NCBI GenBank assembly: GCA_902797055.1
Contig: CADBRT010000038.1
Span: forward strand, 1 to 35,394
Origin: an uncultured Spirochaetaceae bacterium
GTDB taxonomy: Bacteria > Spirochaetota > Spirochaetia > Treponematales > Treponemataceae
Direction of reading: 5' to 3'
Length of the DNA stretch: 35,394 nt
Position numbers and translations under genes: made by a program. Of the stretch, positions 17,026 through 24,231 are shown piece by piece (position 1 is the stretch's first letter; each line of letters starts with the position of its first letter). The notes under the pieces are model-generated. The model saw only the letters and a program-made list of their open reading frames with translations, was not told the origin of the DNA and did not search any database.

Positions 17026-18911
17026 TTTGTTTCTCCTTTCACTGTAGTTCCGATTGCATCCACCGGGCACACTTGTGAGCACAAGTTGCAACCCGTGCAC
17101 AGGGCTTTGTCGATGACTGGCTTTGAGTCAGCGAGGGAGATTGCGGGGCAGCCGAGTTCTTTTATGCACTTGCGGCAGCCTATGCACTTTTCCCTGTCCA
17201 CGTTCTTTGCAGGCGGGAATGCGTAGCCGACTTTGCTTGCTATGGAAATGCAGGGGGACTTGAAGATTATGGCGTTGACCCCCGGTTTGTCTGCGGCATC
17301 TTTTACGGCAGCAACAGCGGCACGCTGGTCAAACGGGTCTACGGTGATCACCGAATTAACACCTATGGCAGTGAGGATTTTTTCTATGCTTATCTTTGCA
17401 ACGATGTCTCCCATCATAGTACGGCCAGTGCCGGGGTGGGGCTGGTGTCCCGTCATGGCGGTGGTGGAATTGTCCAGTATGCATACTGTTATGTGCGCCT
17501 GATTGTAGACCGCATTTACGACGCCGGTAATGCCGGAAGCAAAGAAAGTTGAGTCACCGATGAAGGAGAAACTGTAAAGGTCGTTTTCAGTGTGGAAAAA
17601 GCCCTGTGCCATGGTGATGTCGGCTCCCATACACAGACAGGTGTCGCACATGTCCAGCGGTTTTGCGTTTCCCAATGTGTAGCAGCCGATGTCACCGCAG
17701 TAGACAGTCTTTTTACCTTTCATAGCCTGTTTGACGGCATAGAATGCCCCTCGGTGCGGGCAGCCGGCACAGAGCACTGGCGGGCGCACAGGCAGTTCAA
17801 TCTGCTCAGCGGGTGCTGCGTTTTCTGGCGTTGGCTCCTCAAGCCCTATGTAGCGGGCTATCGCGTTCTTTACTGAGGCCACGGTGTTTTCACCTGCTTC
17901 CGCAATAGAGTCGTCGAGTTTGCCTTTGATGCTGCAATGGGGGGCATCTGTTTTTCCCTGCAGGTAAATCAGTTCCCGTTCTACCACGGGGTCGAGTTCT
18001 TCAACGACAAGAACGCTTTCGCATGAGGTAGTAAATTGTTCTGCCAGTGGATAAGGAAAGGGATACGGCGTTGAAATTTTAAGGAGTTTGACTCGTTTAA
18101 GATTGTCTGATTCTCCATATGTTTCTTGCAACGACAGCAGGGCTTCTTTTACGTACTGCCAGCTTACACCTGACGCAGCTATGCCGAGCATTTTCCGGCT
18201 TGTGTCAGGTTCCGCGCAGAAATCTTCTATATAGTTGTACGGGGAGTGAGAGAATTCCTGCGGCAGTACATGTTCATTTCTGTCAAAGATTTTCTTATGG
18301 TTTAAAAATGATGTCCGCGGGAAGATAACCCAGCGCAGTGTGTCCTTTTCGAAGGTTCCATGACAGTGGGCGGAAGGCAGGCTTGGAATGTCCATGCTTT
18401 CGTAGGCATGGCAAACGCGTGTGGTGGGGCGCAGAATGACAGGCGTGTTGTATTTCTCCGAAAGAGTAAACGCTTCCTGTATCATTGTGTAGGCTTCCTG
18501 AGGTGTCGAGGGATCAAACACAGGGAGTTTTGAAAAGTGAGCAAAATGACGGGTGTCCTGCTCTGTCTGGCTGGAGATTGGACCGGGGTCGTCAGCGCTT
18601 ACAATCACCATGCCCCCTTTGACACCGACGTACGCAAGGCACATGACAGGATCGCTTGCCACGTTGAGTCCGACCTGCTTCATGGTTACGAGGGTTCGTG
18701 CCCCTGCGTAGCTTGCCCCAGCCGCTACTTCTACCGCTGCTTTTTCATTGACGGACCACTCCACGTAGCAACCTGTTTCTTTGTTGTGTTTTGCAATCTG
18801 TTCTATTATTTCTGAGGAAGGTGTGCCCGGGTACCCAGCAACGAGATTCACCCCCGCCTGCAAAGCTCCCAAAGCAATCGCCTGGTTTCCCATAACCATC
18901 TGCACAGCCAT
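17022..18911 (-). CDS. iorA: Indolepyruvate:ferredoxin oxidoreductase, alpha subunit
   Basis: Large TPP- and Fe-S-dependent subunit of the anaerobic arylpyruvate oxidoreductase, 629 residues from the ATG at 18911. The N-terminal pyrimidine-type domain has GYPGTPSSEI and a glutamate in VEWSVNEKAAVE. The middle has LCAGCPHRGAF (about 380). TPP/Mg binding is in GDSTFFASGITG plus LDNSTTAMTG (about 452-488). The C-terminal ferredoxin domain has CIGCRKCIKELGCPA and CTGCNLCSQVCPVDAIG (about 576-620), for two 4Fe-4S clusters. The start was chosen because TAAGG lies 9 nt upstream; an ATG at 18947 falls inside a long palindrome. The leader contains that palindrome. It forms an operon with iorB. Confidence 0.94.
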   Translation of the reverse strand: MAVQMVMGNQAIALGALQAGVNLVAGYPGTPSSEIIEQIAKHNKETGCYVEWSVNEKAAVEVAAGASYAGARTLVTMKQVGLNVASDPVMCLAYVGVKGGMVIVSADDPGPISSQTEQDTRHFAHFSKLPVFDPSTPQEAYTMIQEAFTLSEKYNTPVILRPTTRVCHAYESMDIPSLPSAHCHGTFEKDTLRWVIFPRTSFLNHKKIFDRNEHVLPQEFSHSPYNYIEDFCAEPDTSRKMLGIAASGVSWQYVKEALLSLQETYGESDNLKRVKLLKISTPYPFPYPLAEQFTTSCESVLVVEELDPVVERELIYLQGKTDAPHCSIKGKLDDSIAEAGENTVASVKNAIARYIGLEEPTPENAAPAEQIELPVRPPVLCAGCPHRGAFYAVKQAMKGKKTVYCGDIGCYTLGNAKPLDMCDTCLCMGADITMAQGFFHTENDLYSFSFIGDSTFFASGITGVVNAVYNQAHITVCILDNSTTAMTGHQPHPGTGRTMMGDIVAKISIEKILTAIGVNSVITVDPFDQRAAVAAVKDAADKPGVNAIIFKSPCISIASKVGYAFPPAKNVDREKCIGCRKCIKELGCPAISLADSKPVIDKALCTGCNLCSQVCPVDAIGTTVKGETK

Positions 18912-18930
18912 CAGTCGTATCCTTATTGGC

Positions 18931-18958
18931 ATCTCTAAAAATTGCAATTTTTAGAGAT
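18931..18958. promoter_or_regulatory. Perfect 28-bp palindrome in iorA leader
   Basis: Left half ATCTCTAAAAATTG (18931-18944) is followed at once by its exact reverse complement (18945-18958). It lies between the predicted iorA promoter and the iorA ribosome-binding site. It could be a dimeric-repressor operator or, in RNA, a hairpin just before the site of translation initiation. No T-run follows it, so it is unlikely to be a terminator. Confidence 0.75.
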
Positions 18959-18985
18959 ACCCGTATTATTTTAATCTTGGTGTGC

Positions 18986-19014
18986 ATTTTATCCCATTAC
19001 CACCTGTTCCACAA
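18986..19014 (-). promoter_or_regulatory. iorAB promoter
   Basis: Minus-strand TTGTGG (19014-19009), 17-nt spacer, TAAAAT (18991-18986). Start expected near 18979, giving a leader of about 68 nt that contains the 28-bp palindrome. Confidence 0.6.
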
Positions 19015-19017
19015 TAG

Positions 19018-19044
19018 ACCAAATCCGCTGATTTGGTTTATACT
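19018..19044 (+). promoter_or_regulatory. eda promoter with spacer operator
   Basis: TATACT (19039-19044) is the -10 candidate. Just before it lies the perfect inverted repeat ACCAAATC (19018-19025) / GATTTGGT (19030-19037) with centre CGCT, occupying the spacer. No good -35 is seen. The site also abuts the divergent iorA -35, so one regulator could affect both units. Confidence 0.55.
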
Positions 19045-19074
19045 TTTATTTAAAAAGGAATAAGAGAGGGAAAA

Positions 19075-20070
19075 ATGTTTGAAAGTCTGCTAAAAAAAGT
19101 AAGAATGGCGGCGCTTGTGCCGGTCGTCCAGACAGAAGAAGTTGAAACGGCATTGCATCTAGTCGATGCCTTGGATGCTGGCGGCGTAAAAGCGATAGAA
19201 ATGACATTCAGGACGAAGAACGGTGAAGTCGGACTGCGTAAGATAGCCGCCTGCATTACGGCTGTACGAAAGGAAAAGCCTGATTTCCTTATCGGTGCGG
19301 GAACCGTTACGAACGAAACGTTTGCCAGCATTGCAGTGGAGTCCGGCGCGCAGTTCATTGTTTCCCCAGGATACAACGAAAAGACTGTCGACTGGTGCCT
19401 TGCTCATGAAGTTCCTGTCATCCCGGGTGTAAACTGTGCCAGTCAGATAGAACTTGCGGTGGGTAAGGGCCTTTCCGCGGTAAAATTCTTCCCAGCGGAG
19501 CTTTCCGGCGGTGTCAAAATGATAAAAGCACTTTCCGGGCCGTTCCCGACGCTTTCTTTTATGCCGACAGGCGGAATAAATGCTGACAATATAGGCGATT
19601 ACATGAAACTTCCGAACGTTCTGGCGGTCGGCGGTTCTTGGTTCGTGAAAAACACCTTGTATGAGGACGGCAGTTTTGAACGTGTTACGGAAGAAACTCA
19701 CAGAGCGATTGTCCGTGCGTTGGGGCTCAGATTTGGCCATGTCGGAATAAACTTCAACGGCGAAGCCGACGGACGCAGTGCCGCGTCCCAGCTTGCCCTG
19801 TTCGGCTTTGAGGGCAATGAAAATCCGGCTTCTATCTTCTGTGGCAGCGAATTTGAACTGATGAAGGGAAACGGCAGGGGAACCAACGGTCATATAGGAA
19901 TTCTGACATACAACGTGGAGCGCGCATTGGATTATCTTTCCCGTTTTGGCTATCTTCCGGTTGCAAAAACTGCAAAACACGAAACTGACGACCCTGATTC
20001 ACCTCTTACGTTTGTCTATTTGGACAAGGACATCGGCGGCTTCGGGATTCATTTGAAAAAATCCTTGTAA
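19075..20070 (+). CDS. eda: KDPG/KHG aldolase fused to C-terminal VOC domain
   Basis: Class I aldolase splitting 2-keto-3-deoxy-6-phosphogluconate (or 4-hydroxy-2-oxoglutarate), 331 residues. Residues 1-212 form the usual Eda barrel, with Glu42 in AIEMTFRT, GAGTVTN, and the Schiff-base Lys137 in AVKFFPAE; MPTGGIN and VGGSWF contact phosphate in the family. Residues about 217-331 are an added module beginning LRFGHVGINF and containing a second half with NGHIGILTYNVERALDYLSR, which resembles the vicinal-oxygen-chelate (glyoxalase/bleomycin-resistance) fold. The usual Eda ends near 210. Start supported by GAGAGGG 4-5 nt upstream. The role of the VOC part is unknown; it may sense or bind a sugar acid. 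Confidence 0.9.
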   Translation: MFESLLKKVRMAALVPVVQTEEVETALHLVDALDAGGVKAIEMTFRTKNGEVGLRKIAACITAVRKEKPDFLIGAGTVTNETFASIAVESGAQFIVSPGYNEKTVDWCLAHEVPVIPGVNCASQIELAVGKGLSAVKFFPAELSGGVKMIKALSGPFPTLSFMPTGGINADNIGDYMKLPNVLAVGGSWFVKNTLYEDGSFERVTEETHRAIVRALGLRFGHVGINFNGEADGRSAASQLALFGFEGNENPASIFCGSEFELMKGNGRGTNGHIGILTYNVERALDYLSRFGYLPVAKTAKHETDDPDSPLTFVYLDKDIGGFGIHLKKSL

Positions 20071-20074
20071 TAAG

Positions 20075-20108
20075 CGTCAATTGACGTTCAGAAAAATTGT
20101 GTTATACT
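20075..20108 (+). promoter_or_regulatory. Strong promoter with 12-bp palindrome, SpoIIE gene
   Basis: TTGACG (20081-20086), 16-nt spacer, TATACT (20103-20108) with an extended -10 TGT immediately upstream. The perfect palindrome CGTCAATTGACG (20075-20086) covers the -35, as a repressor site might. Confidence 0.7.
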
Positions 20109-20143
20109 AAAAAGAGAAACTATTGAGGGGGAAATATTAGAAA

Positions 20144-21460
20144 ATGAGTGATAATCAGACAGAAGAGACGACATCGGAACTTGTTACGGAGGAATCATTT
20201 GTAGACGAGAGTTTTTTTACCGGTGAAGAAAAAAAGGAAGAAGTCGAAGACACTGGTATCAACAATATGCTGCAGGAGCAGTTTTCTCCAAAGCAAATCG
20301 GTTCAATCGCCCGCTACACAGAGCCGGTGAACGGATCCAGCCCTCTGGAAACAGCCTTGAACATGTTCAAGGAAGACGAAACTCTGCGCTGTATCCCTGT
20401 TGAGGAATACGATCATGTCATAGGTTTTATCGACCGCAAAACTATTGAGTCCGTCACCGATTCTGTCTGGAAACGCATCACTGCAAACAATATCATCGAT
20501 TATACACAGCGGGTGGAGACAATACTCTACGCTCAGGATTATATCGAAAAAGTCCTCGGCAAGGTGTCTGCTATCAACAGAGAGTACGGCATCGTCTACT
20601 TCCCTGTCTTCAACTCCCGTAGTTTCTACGGTATGGTTTCATTGGACGACTTCCTTGACCGTACATCGGATATCCGCGAGCAGGATTTGGACAAGGCGAG
20701 CATGATACAGGAAAGTTTTTTCCCGCATGACGATATTATCTCCCAGCTGCCGTACAGCTTTCACTCTTGGAACCGCATGGCGAACAAACTCGGCGGGGAT
20801 ATGTTCCAAATCTACCGTTTTTCATCGTCATGTTCTTTAATCGCCTGCTTTGATGTCTCGGGCAAGAACGTTGCGGCTTCTCTTTTGACGATTGCCGTTG
20901 CTTCCTTCTTTCACACATTCGTTGCTTCCAACAATTCCGAAAAGAACCCGGTGCGTTTTATAGCGATGCTCGACCACTACTTGGAGAGCGTTGTTCCGTC
21001 CGGAAACTTTTTGACTGCCGCCTTTGTGTATGTAGATGAAAACGCAAAGAAAATCTGCATCTTCAACTGCGGACACACGACAATCTATATGCTCAAAAAG
21101 GATACCGTCGGTTCTTCCAAGGGAAAAATCATTTCCATTCAGCCGAAACTTCCGCCGTTGGGCATGGGCGTCGTCCATGACCAGCTGCTTGCTTCCCTTA
21201 AACAGGACGGAAAAGACAGACCGTATGTGGCTTATAACCTTACGCATGGACTGCATGTGGAACTCTATTCCGACGGTCTGACAGATATGAAGAGTGAAGT
21301 CGGAAAGCGCTATGAAGACGAGCGCACCAAGGAATTCTTTGTCAAACTCTATGACAAGAACGATGATGAAGTAGAGGCGACCATAGAGAAAGAGGTCGAT
21401 GACTGGACGGGAAAAGCAATGCTTCCTGACGACGTGACGGTGCTCGATGTCAGATTCTAA
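20144..21460 (+). CDS. SpoIIE-type PP2C phosphatase with CBS-like sensor
   Basis: Cytoplasmic serine/threonine phosphatase of the RsbU/SpoIIE class, 438 residues, that would dephosphorylate an anti-sigma-factor antagonist or similar partner. The N-terminal ~45 residues are acidic and low complexity. Residues about 55-175 look like a degenerate CBS pair (RCIPVEEYDHVIGFIDRK and YFPVFNSRSFYGMVSLDDF). The phosphatase core has KASMIQESFFP (184-194), the metal ligands GGDM (Asp219) and FDVSGKNVAASLL (Asp237), YSDGLTD (Asp377) and LPDDVTVLDVRF at the C-terminus (Asp429/430). GAGGGGG lies 12 nt before the ATG, rather far. Its end overlaps the next gene by 14 nt. No partner STAS or anti-sigma gene is seen in the window. 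Confidence 0.88.
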   Translation: MSDNQTEETTSELVTEESFVDESFFTGEEKKEEVEDTGINNMLQEQFSPKQIGSIARYTEPVNGSSPLETALNMFKEDETLRCIPVEEYDHVIGFIDRKTIESVTDSVWKRITANNIIDYTQRVETILYAQDYIEKVLGKVSAINREYGIVYFPVFNSRSFYGMVSLDDFLDRTSDIREQDLDKASMIQESFFPHDDIISQLPYSFHSWNRMANKLGGDMFQIYRFSSSCSLIACFDVSGKNVAASLLTIAVASFFHTFVASNNSEKNPVRFIAMLDHYLESVVPSGNFLTAAFVYVDENAKKICIFNCGHTTIYMLKKDTVGSSKGKIISIQPKLPPLGMGVVHDQLLASLKQDGKDRPYVAYNLTHGLHVELYSDGLTDMKSEVGKRYEDERTKEFFVKLYDKNDDEVEATIEKEVDDWTGKAMLPDDVTVLDVRF

Positions 21461-22214
21461 AGAGTCTGAGATTCCTGCAGGGGCGGTTGAAAAATCTCCG
21501 CTTCTGCCCGCGTTGTACTTGATTCCCGTTACGCTCGGGGACACTGACTGCAGCCGGGTGCTGCCGTCATATAACCACGATGTTGTAACAGGGATACGTC
21601 ATTTTATTGTAGAGAATCTGCGTTCTGCCCGTCGCTTCCTAAAGAAAGTGGACAAAGGCATCGATATCGATTCCTTGACGTTCCGGGAATTGAACGAGCA
21701 CACCGATATCCGTACCATAACGGACTATCTGGAACCTCTCGAAAAGGGACACGAGCCTGTCGGTGTTATTTCAGAGGCAGGCTGTCCTGCGGTGGCTGAC
21801 CCAGGAGCTGCTGTGGTGGAGATGGCACAGAAAAGGAATCTTCGTGTAATTCCCCTTGTTGGCCCTTCATCAATGATTCTCGCCGTTATGTCCAGCGGGT
21901 TTAACGGGCAGAGTTTTGCCTTCAACGGGTACCTGCCGGTCAAAGACAGCGAACGTGCTTCTAAACTGCGCAAACTTGAAGCACGTGCCTGGAGTGAAGA
22001 TCAGACACAGCTTTTTATTGAAGCTCCGTACAGAAACCTTAAGATGTTCGATACGATTCTCTCTGTGTGCAGAAAAGACACCCGTCTGTGTGTTGCTGCG
22101 GGGCTGACCTGTCCCGAAGAATTTGTAAAGACAAAAACTGTCGCCGACTGGAAAAAGTCACCGGAGCCGGACATAAACAAAGTTCCGGCAATTTTCCTTC
22201 TGTATAGAAGTTAG
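21447..22214 (+). CDS. RsmI-like SAM-dependent methyltransferase
   Basis: Tetrapyrrole-methylase-superfamily protein, 255 residues, related to RsmI, which 2'-O-methylates C1402 of 16S rRNA. Landmarks: LYLIPVTLGDTD (23-34), a diverged form of the family's first strand; VISEAGCPAVADPGA (107-121) corresponding to the RsmI SDAG-P block; and LVGPSSMILAVMSSGFNGQSF (split around 137-157). The N-terminal region differs from classical RsmI, so this may be the paralogous group rather than RsmI itself. The ATG overlaps the SpoIIE gene by 14 nt in another frame, and aroK follows after 13 nt, so the three appear co-transcribed and translationally coupled. Confidence 0.8.
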   Translation: MSDSKESEIPAGAVEKSPLLPALYLIPVTLGDTDCSRVLPSYNHDVVTGIRHFIVENLRSARRFLKKVDKGIDIDSLTFRELNEHTDIRTITDYLEPLEKGHEPVGVISEAGCPAVADPGAAVVEMAQKRNLRVIPLVGPSSMILAVMSSGFNGQSFAFNGYLPVKDSERASKLRKLEARAWSEDQTQLFIEAPYRNLKMFDTILSVCRKDTRLCVAAGLTCPEEFVKTKTVADWKKSPEPDINKVPAIFLLYRS

Positions 22215-22227
22215 GTCAGGAAAAATC

Positions 22228-22821
22228 ATGGCTACAATAATACTCATGGGGATTAAACACTGCGGAAAATCCACGCAGGCGAAGATTATATCTCAGAAAC
22301 TGAAAATTCCATCGTATGATACTGACACGGTAATCCAGAAACAGACTGGGTTGAGTCCTCGGGAAATCTATACACAGTCCGGGGAAGCTGCCTTCAAGGC
22401 TGCTGAACTGGAAGCCTGTAAATACGTTGTACAATGCATAACCGAAAGCGGTCAGGATGGTGTTGTGGCGACGGGTGGCGGCATCTGCAACAATCAGGAA
22501 GCTGTCGATGTCCTTCGGAGCATCGGTAAGACAGTATTTCTGATTGCGGACGAAAAGACTGCCGCGGACAGGATAATCAAGGAAGCGTCTGTTCAAAGTG
22601 ACGGTACGATTACAGGTCTGCCTGCCTACATAGCAAAAAAAAGCCCGCGCTCCTTGCAGGAAGCACGGGACATATTCCATGTTTTTTACGAAGAACGGAT
22701 GAAACTCTACACATCTATTGCCGATGCAAGCATTACGATGCAGGACGCTCCGAAAACTATGAACGCAAACCGCATAATGCGGCTTTTGGATTTATCAGTT
22801 CCCGCAGTTTCCGCAACATGA
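22228..22821 (+). CDS. aroK: Shikimate kinase-like protein
   Basis: Probable shikimate kinase phosphorylating shikimate in chorismate synthesis, 197 residues. P-loop GIKHCGKST (8-16), DTD (31-33), GEAAF (52-56) and VATGGGI (80-86) match the family layout. Two points are unusual: the substrate-binding Arg expected in GE-x-x-FR is Lys57, and the lid region carries PRSLQEARDIFHVFYEERMKLY with the expected downstream helix. AGGA lies about 6 nt before the ATG. The 3' end overlaps slyD on the opposite strand by 27 nt. A diverged shikimate kinase is the best call; another small-molecule kinase of the same fold is possible. Confidence 0.78.
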   Translation: MATIILMGIKHCGKSTQAKIISQKLKIPSYDTDTVIQKQTGLSPREIYTQSGEAAFKAAELEACKYVVQCITESGQDGVVATGGGICNNQEAVDVLRSIGKTVFLIADEKTAADRIIKEASVQSDGTITGLPAYIAKKSPRSLQEARDIFHVFYEERMKLYTSIADASITMQDAPKTMNANRIMRLLDLSVPAVSAT

Positions 22822-23343
22822 ACCGTCGTCCGACTCGCACTCGCCGTCGCAGTCTCCTCCACAGCCTCCGCACCCGCATCCGCCGCCTACGCGACCGGAT
22901 CTAAGTTCGTCTTCGGTGGCGGCACGCACGTCAATGACTTCAATATTGAAGTGCAAATCCTTGCCAGCAAGTTCGTGGTTCGCATCCACCGTAATTGTTT
23001 CAGGGGTAACTTTCTTTACAACTACAATCTGATAGCCTTCTTCTGTTTCTGCCTGGAATGCCATGCCTTCTTCTATCTGCGAACCGGGTTCAAAGTCGGT
23101 GATAGGTACCTCAGACACCAAAGACTCATCGTATTCTCCGTAACCGTCTTTCGCGCTGATGTCTGTTTCAAAACAGTCGCCCTTCTGCTTTCCTGTCAGT
23201 TGTTCTTCCAGTTTTGCAAGCAGATAGTTTCTTCCATGCAAATACTCAAGCGGTTCTCCGTCTCTGGATGAGTCCAAAAGGTCTCCGTTTGCATCGGTAA
23301 GTGTGTAGTGTATTGTGGCAACAGTGTCTTTTGCTATTTTCAT
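22795..23343 (-). CDS. slyD: SlyD-like FKBP peptidyl-prolyl isomerase with Cys-rich tail
   Basis: FKBP-type cis-trans prolyl isomerase and metallochaperone-like protein, 182 residues. The FKBP half begins VATIHYTLTDANGDLLDSS (8-26) and has LEYLHGRNYLLAKLEEQLTG and AKDGYGEYDESLV. The central insert-in-flap region has the PITDFEPGSQIEEGMAF stretch. Unlike the His-rich tail of enterobacterial SlyD, the tail (about 152-182) is Gly/Cys/Asp-rich with eight cysteines, as in GGGCGCGGCGG and SCCGNCGN, suggesting metal or Fe-S binding. Its ATG overlaps the nfu stop in an ATGA arrangement, so the two are translationally coupled. Its 3' end overlaps aroK. Confidence 0.92.
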   Translation of the reverse strand: MKIAKDTVATIHYTLTDANGDLLDSSRDGEPLEYLHGRNYLLAKLEEQLTGKQKGDCFETDISAKDGYGEYDESLVSEVPITDFEPGSQIEEGMAFQAETEEGYQIVVVKKVTPETITVDANHELAGKDLHFNIEVIDVRAATEDELRSGRVGGGCGCGGCGGDCDGECESDDGSCCGNCGN

Positions 23344-23579
23344 GATTCCTGCACAACCTCTGTAACTTCAGGACAGGTCTCTTTGAGGTACCGTTCAATT
23401 CCCATTTTGAGTGTCATGACTGCCATGGGGCAGGAGCCGCATGCGCCGGTAAGTCTCAAATGGACTTTGTTGTCGCTGTCAATGCTGATAAACTCCATGT
23501 CCCCGCCGTCTGCGTTGAGCTGCGGGCGGAACGCGTCTAATGTCTCTTTAACCTTTGCCACGAGTGTTTCGTCTGCCAT
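23340..23579 (-). CDS. NifU C-terminal domain (Nfu) Fe-S scaffold protein
   Basis: Stand-alone Nfu domain, 79 residues, that would carry or deliver a 4Fe-4S cluster. The fold signature is visible: RPQLNADGGDMEFISID followed by LTGACGSCPMAVMTLK, with the cluster-binding CxxC at Cys47 and Cys50, and KMGIERYLKETCPEV. ATG is preceded by AGGAG with 9-nt spacing. It has its own promoter and is coupled to the Cys-tailed SlyD through a 4-nt overlap. Confidence 0.93.
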   Translation of the reverse strand: MADETLVAKVKETLDAFRPQLNADGGDMEFISIDSDNKVHLRLTGACGSCPMAVMTLKMGIERYLKETCPEVTEVVQES

Positions 23580-23610
23580 ACTAAATTACTCCTGATTTGC
23601 TGATATTCAC

Positions 23611-23639
23611 AATGTACAATTTTTTACGCCATTTGACAA
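23611..23639 (-). promoter_or_regulatory. nfu-slyD promoter
   Basis: Minus-strand TTGTCA (23639-23634), 17-nt spacer, TACATT (23616-23611). Start near 23604 gives about a 25-nt leader with AGGAG. Confidence 0.65.
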
Positions 23640-23661
23640 TATTTTCTTTGTGTACTTGCTG

Positions 23662-24186
23662 TTACAACCCCATATCCTGCCGGAGCGTGTCGAACAGTGC
23701 GGCGAGTTCTGCCGGCATGGGTTTCGTTTTTTCCTGGGGGTGAGTCAGAGCGTCATCCTTGTGCAGCGAATTCAACGCGGACTCCTCTTTTTCAATGCGC
23801 TCTGCAATCCCTTTCCGGACATCCTTTTCGCTGTAGGCTTCTCCGGTGAGATTTCCACGCTTCCCTGCAAGGCGGAATGCCAGTGTGTCAATTCTAAGTG
23901 AAGGAGCTGCACGTTTCATGCCGGTGAGAATGAACTTCTTGTGAAACTGGAGCAGCGTTATCCATCCGGGGTGGTCAGCTTCCACCAGCAGGACTCCGTT
24001 TTTTAAATCCACGACACGGCTGTGGCTTGCGAGGTTCGCACCTTCGCTCGGATTTTTGCTTCTGATGCCGAGGAGTACTTTAGCCCACGTGTCTACAACC
24101 TGTGCGGTGTGGGAACCAACGAGCGATATGGAATTGAACGTATTGTTGATTACGGTACTGAATGGCTGTATGTCAGTGGAGTCCAT
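23662..24186 (-). CDS. DUF721 (DciA-like) protein
   Basis: Small protein of the DUF721 family, 174 residues. The family includes DciA, a loader of the replicative helicase. The N-terminal domain has the typical order: a Trp in TWAKVLLGI (about 33-41), a basic linker, then LKNGVLLVEADHPGWITLLQFHKKFIL (split around 61-87), where the conserved strand-turn-strand and helix are seen. The C-terminal half is charged and helical and unfamiliar. The ATG at 24186 was chosen because the frame upstream would run into fruK; TACAAT lies 6 nt before it and there is no ribosome-binding site. In many bacteria DUF721 genes lie near recF or gyr genes; here the neighbour is fruK, divergent at 45 nt. Confidence 0.75.
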   Translation of the reverse strand: MDSTDIQPFSTVINNTFNSISLVGSHTAQVVDTWAKVLLGIRSKNPSEGANLASHSRVVDLKNGVLLVEADHPGWITLLQFHKKFILTGMKRAAPSLRIDTLAFRLAGKRGNLTGEAYSEKDVRKGIAERIEKEESALNSLHKDDALTHPQEKTKPMPAELAALFDTLRQDMGL

Positions 24187-24192
24187 GTGCGC

Positions 24193-24198
24193 ATTGTA
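24193..24198 (-). promoter_or_regulatory. -10 element directly before DUF721 gene
   Basis: Minus-strand TACAAT (24198-24193), then 6 nt (GCGCAC) and the ATG at 24186. Implies a leaderless message. Its -35 region would overlap the divergent fruK promoter. Confidence 0.5.
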
Positions 24199-24216
24199 GC
24201 GTTTTTTATCTGCGTA

Positions 24217-24225
24217 TGCTATACT
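24217..24225 (+). promoter_or_regulatory. Extended -10 directly before fruK
   Basis: TGC followed by TATACT (24220-24225) is an extended -10. Six nucleotides later is the ATG at 24232, with no Shine-Dalgarno. Confidence 0.6.
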
Positions 24226-24231
24226 TGTGGC

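Noticed and set aside
24022-24231. N-terminal extension of FruK, and of the DUF721 protein to 24483
   Set aside because: Each would lie inside the divergent neighbour gene; PfkB kinases start at MIYTLTVNPSLD.
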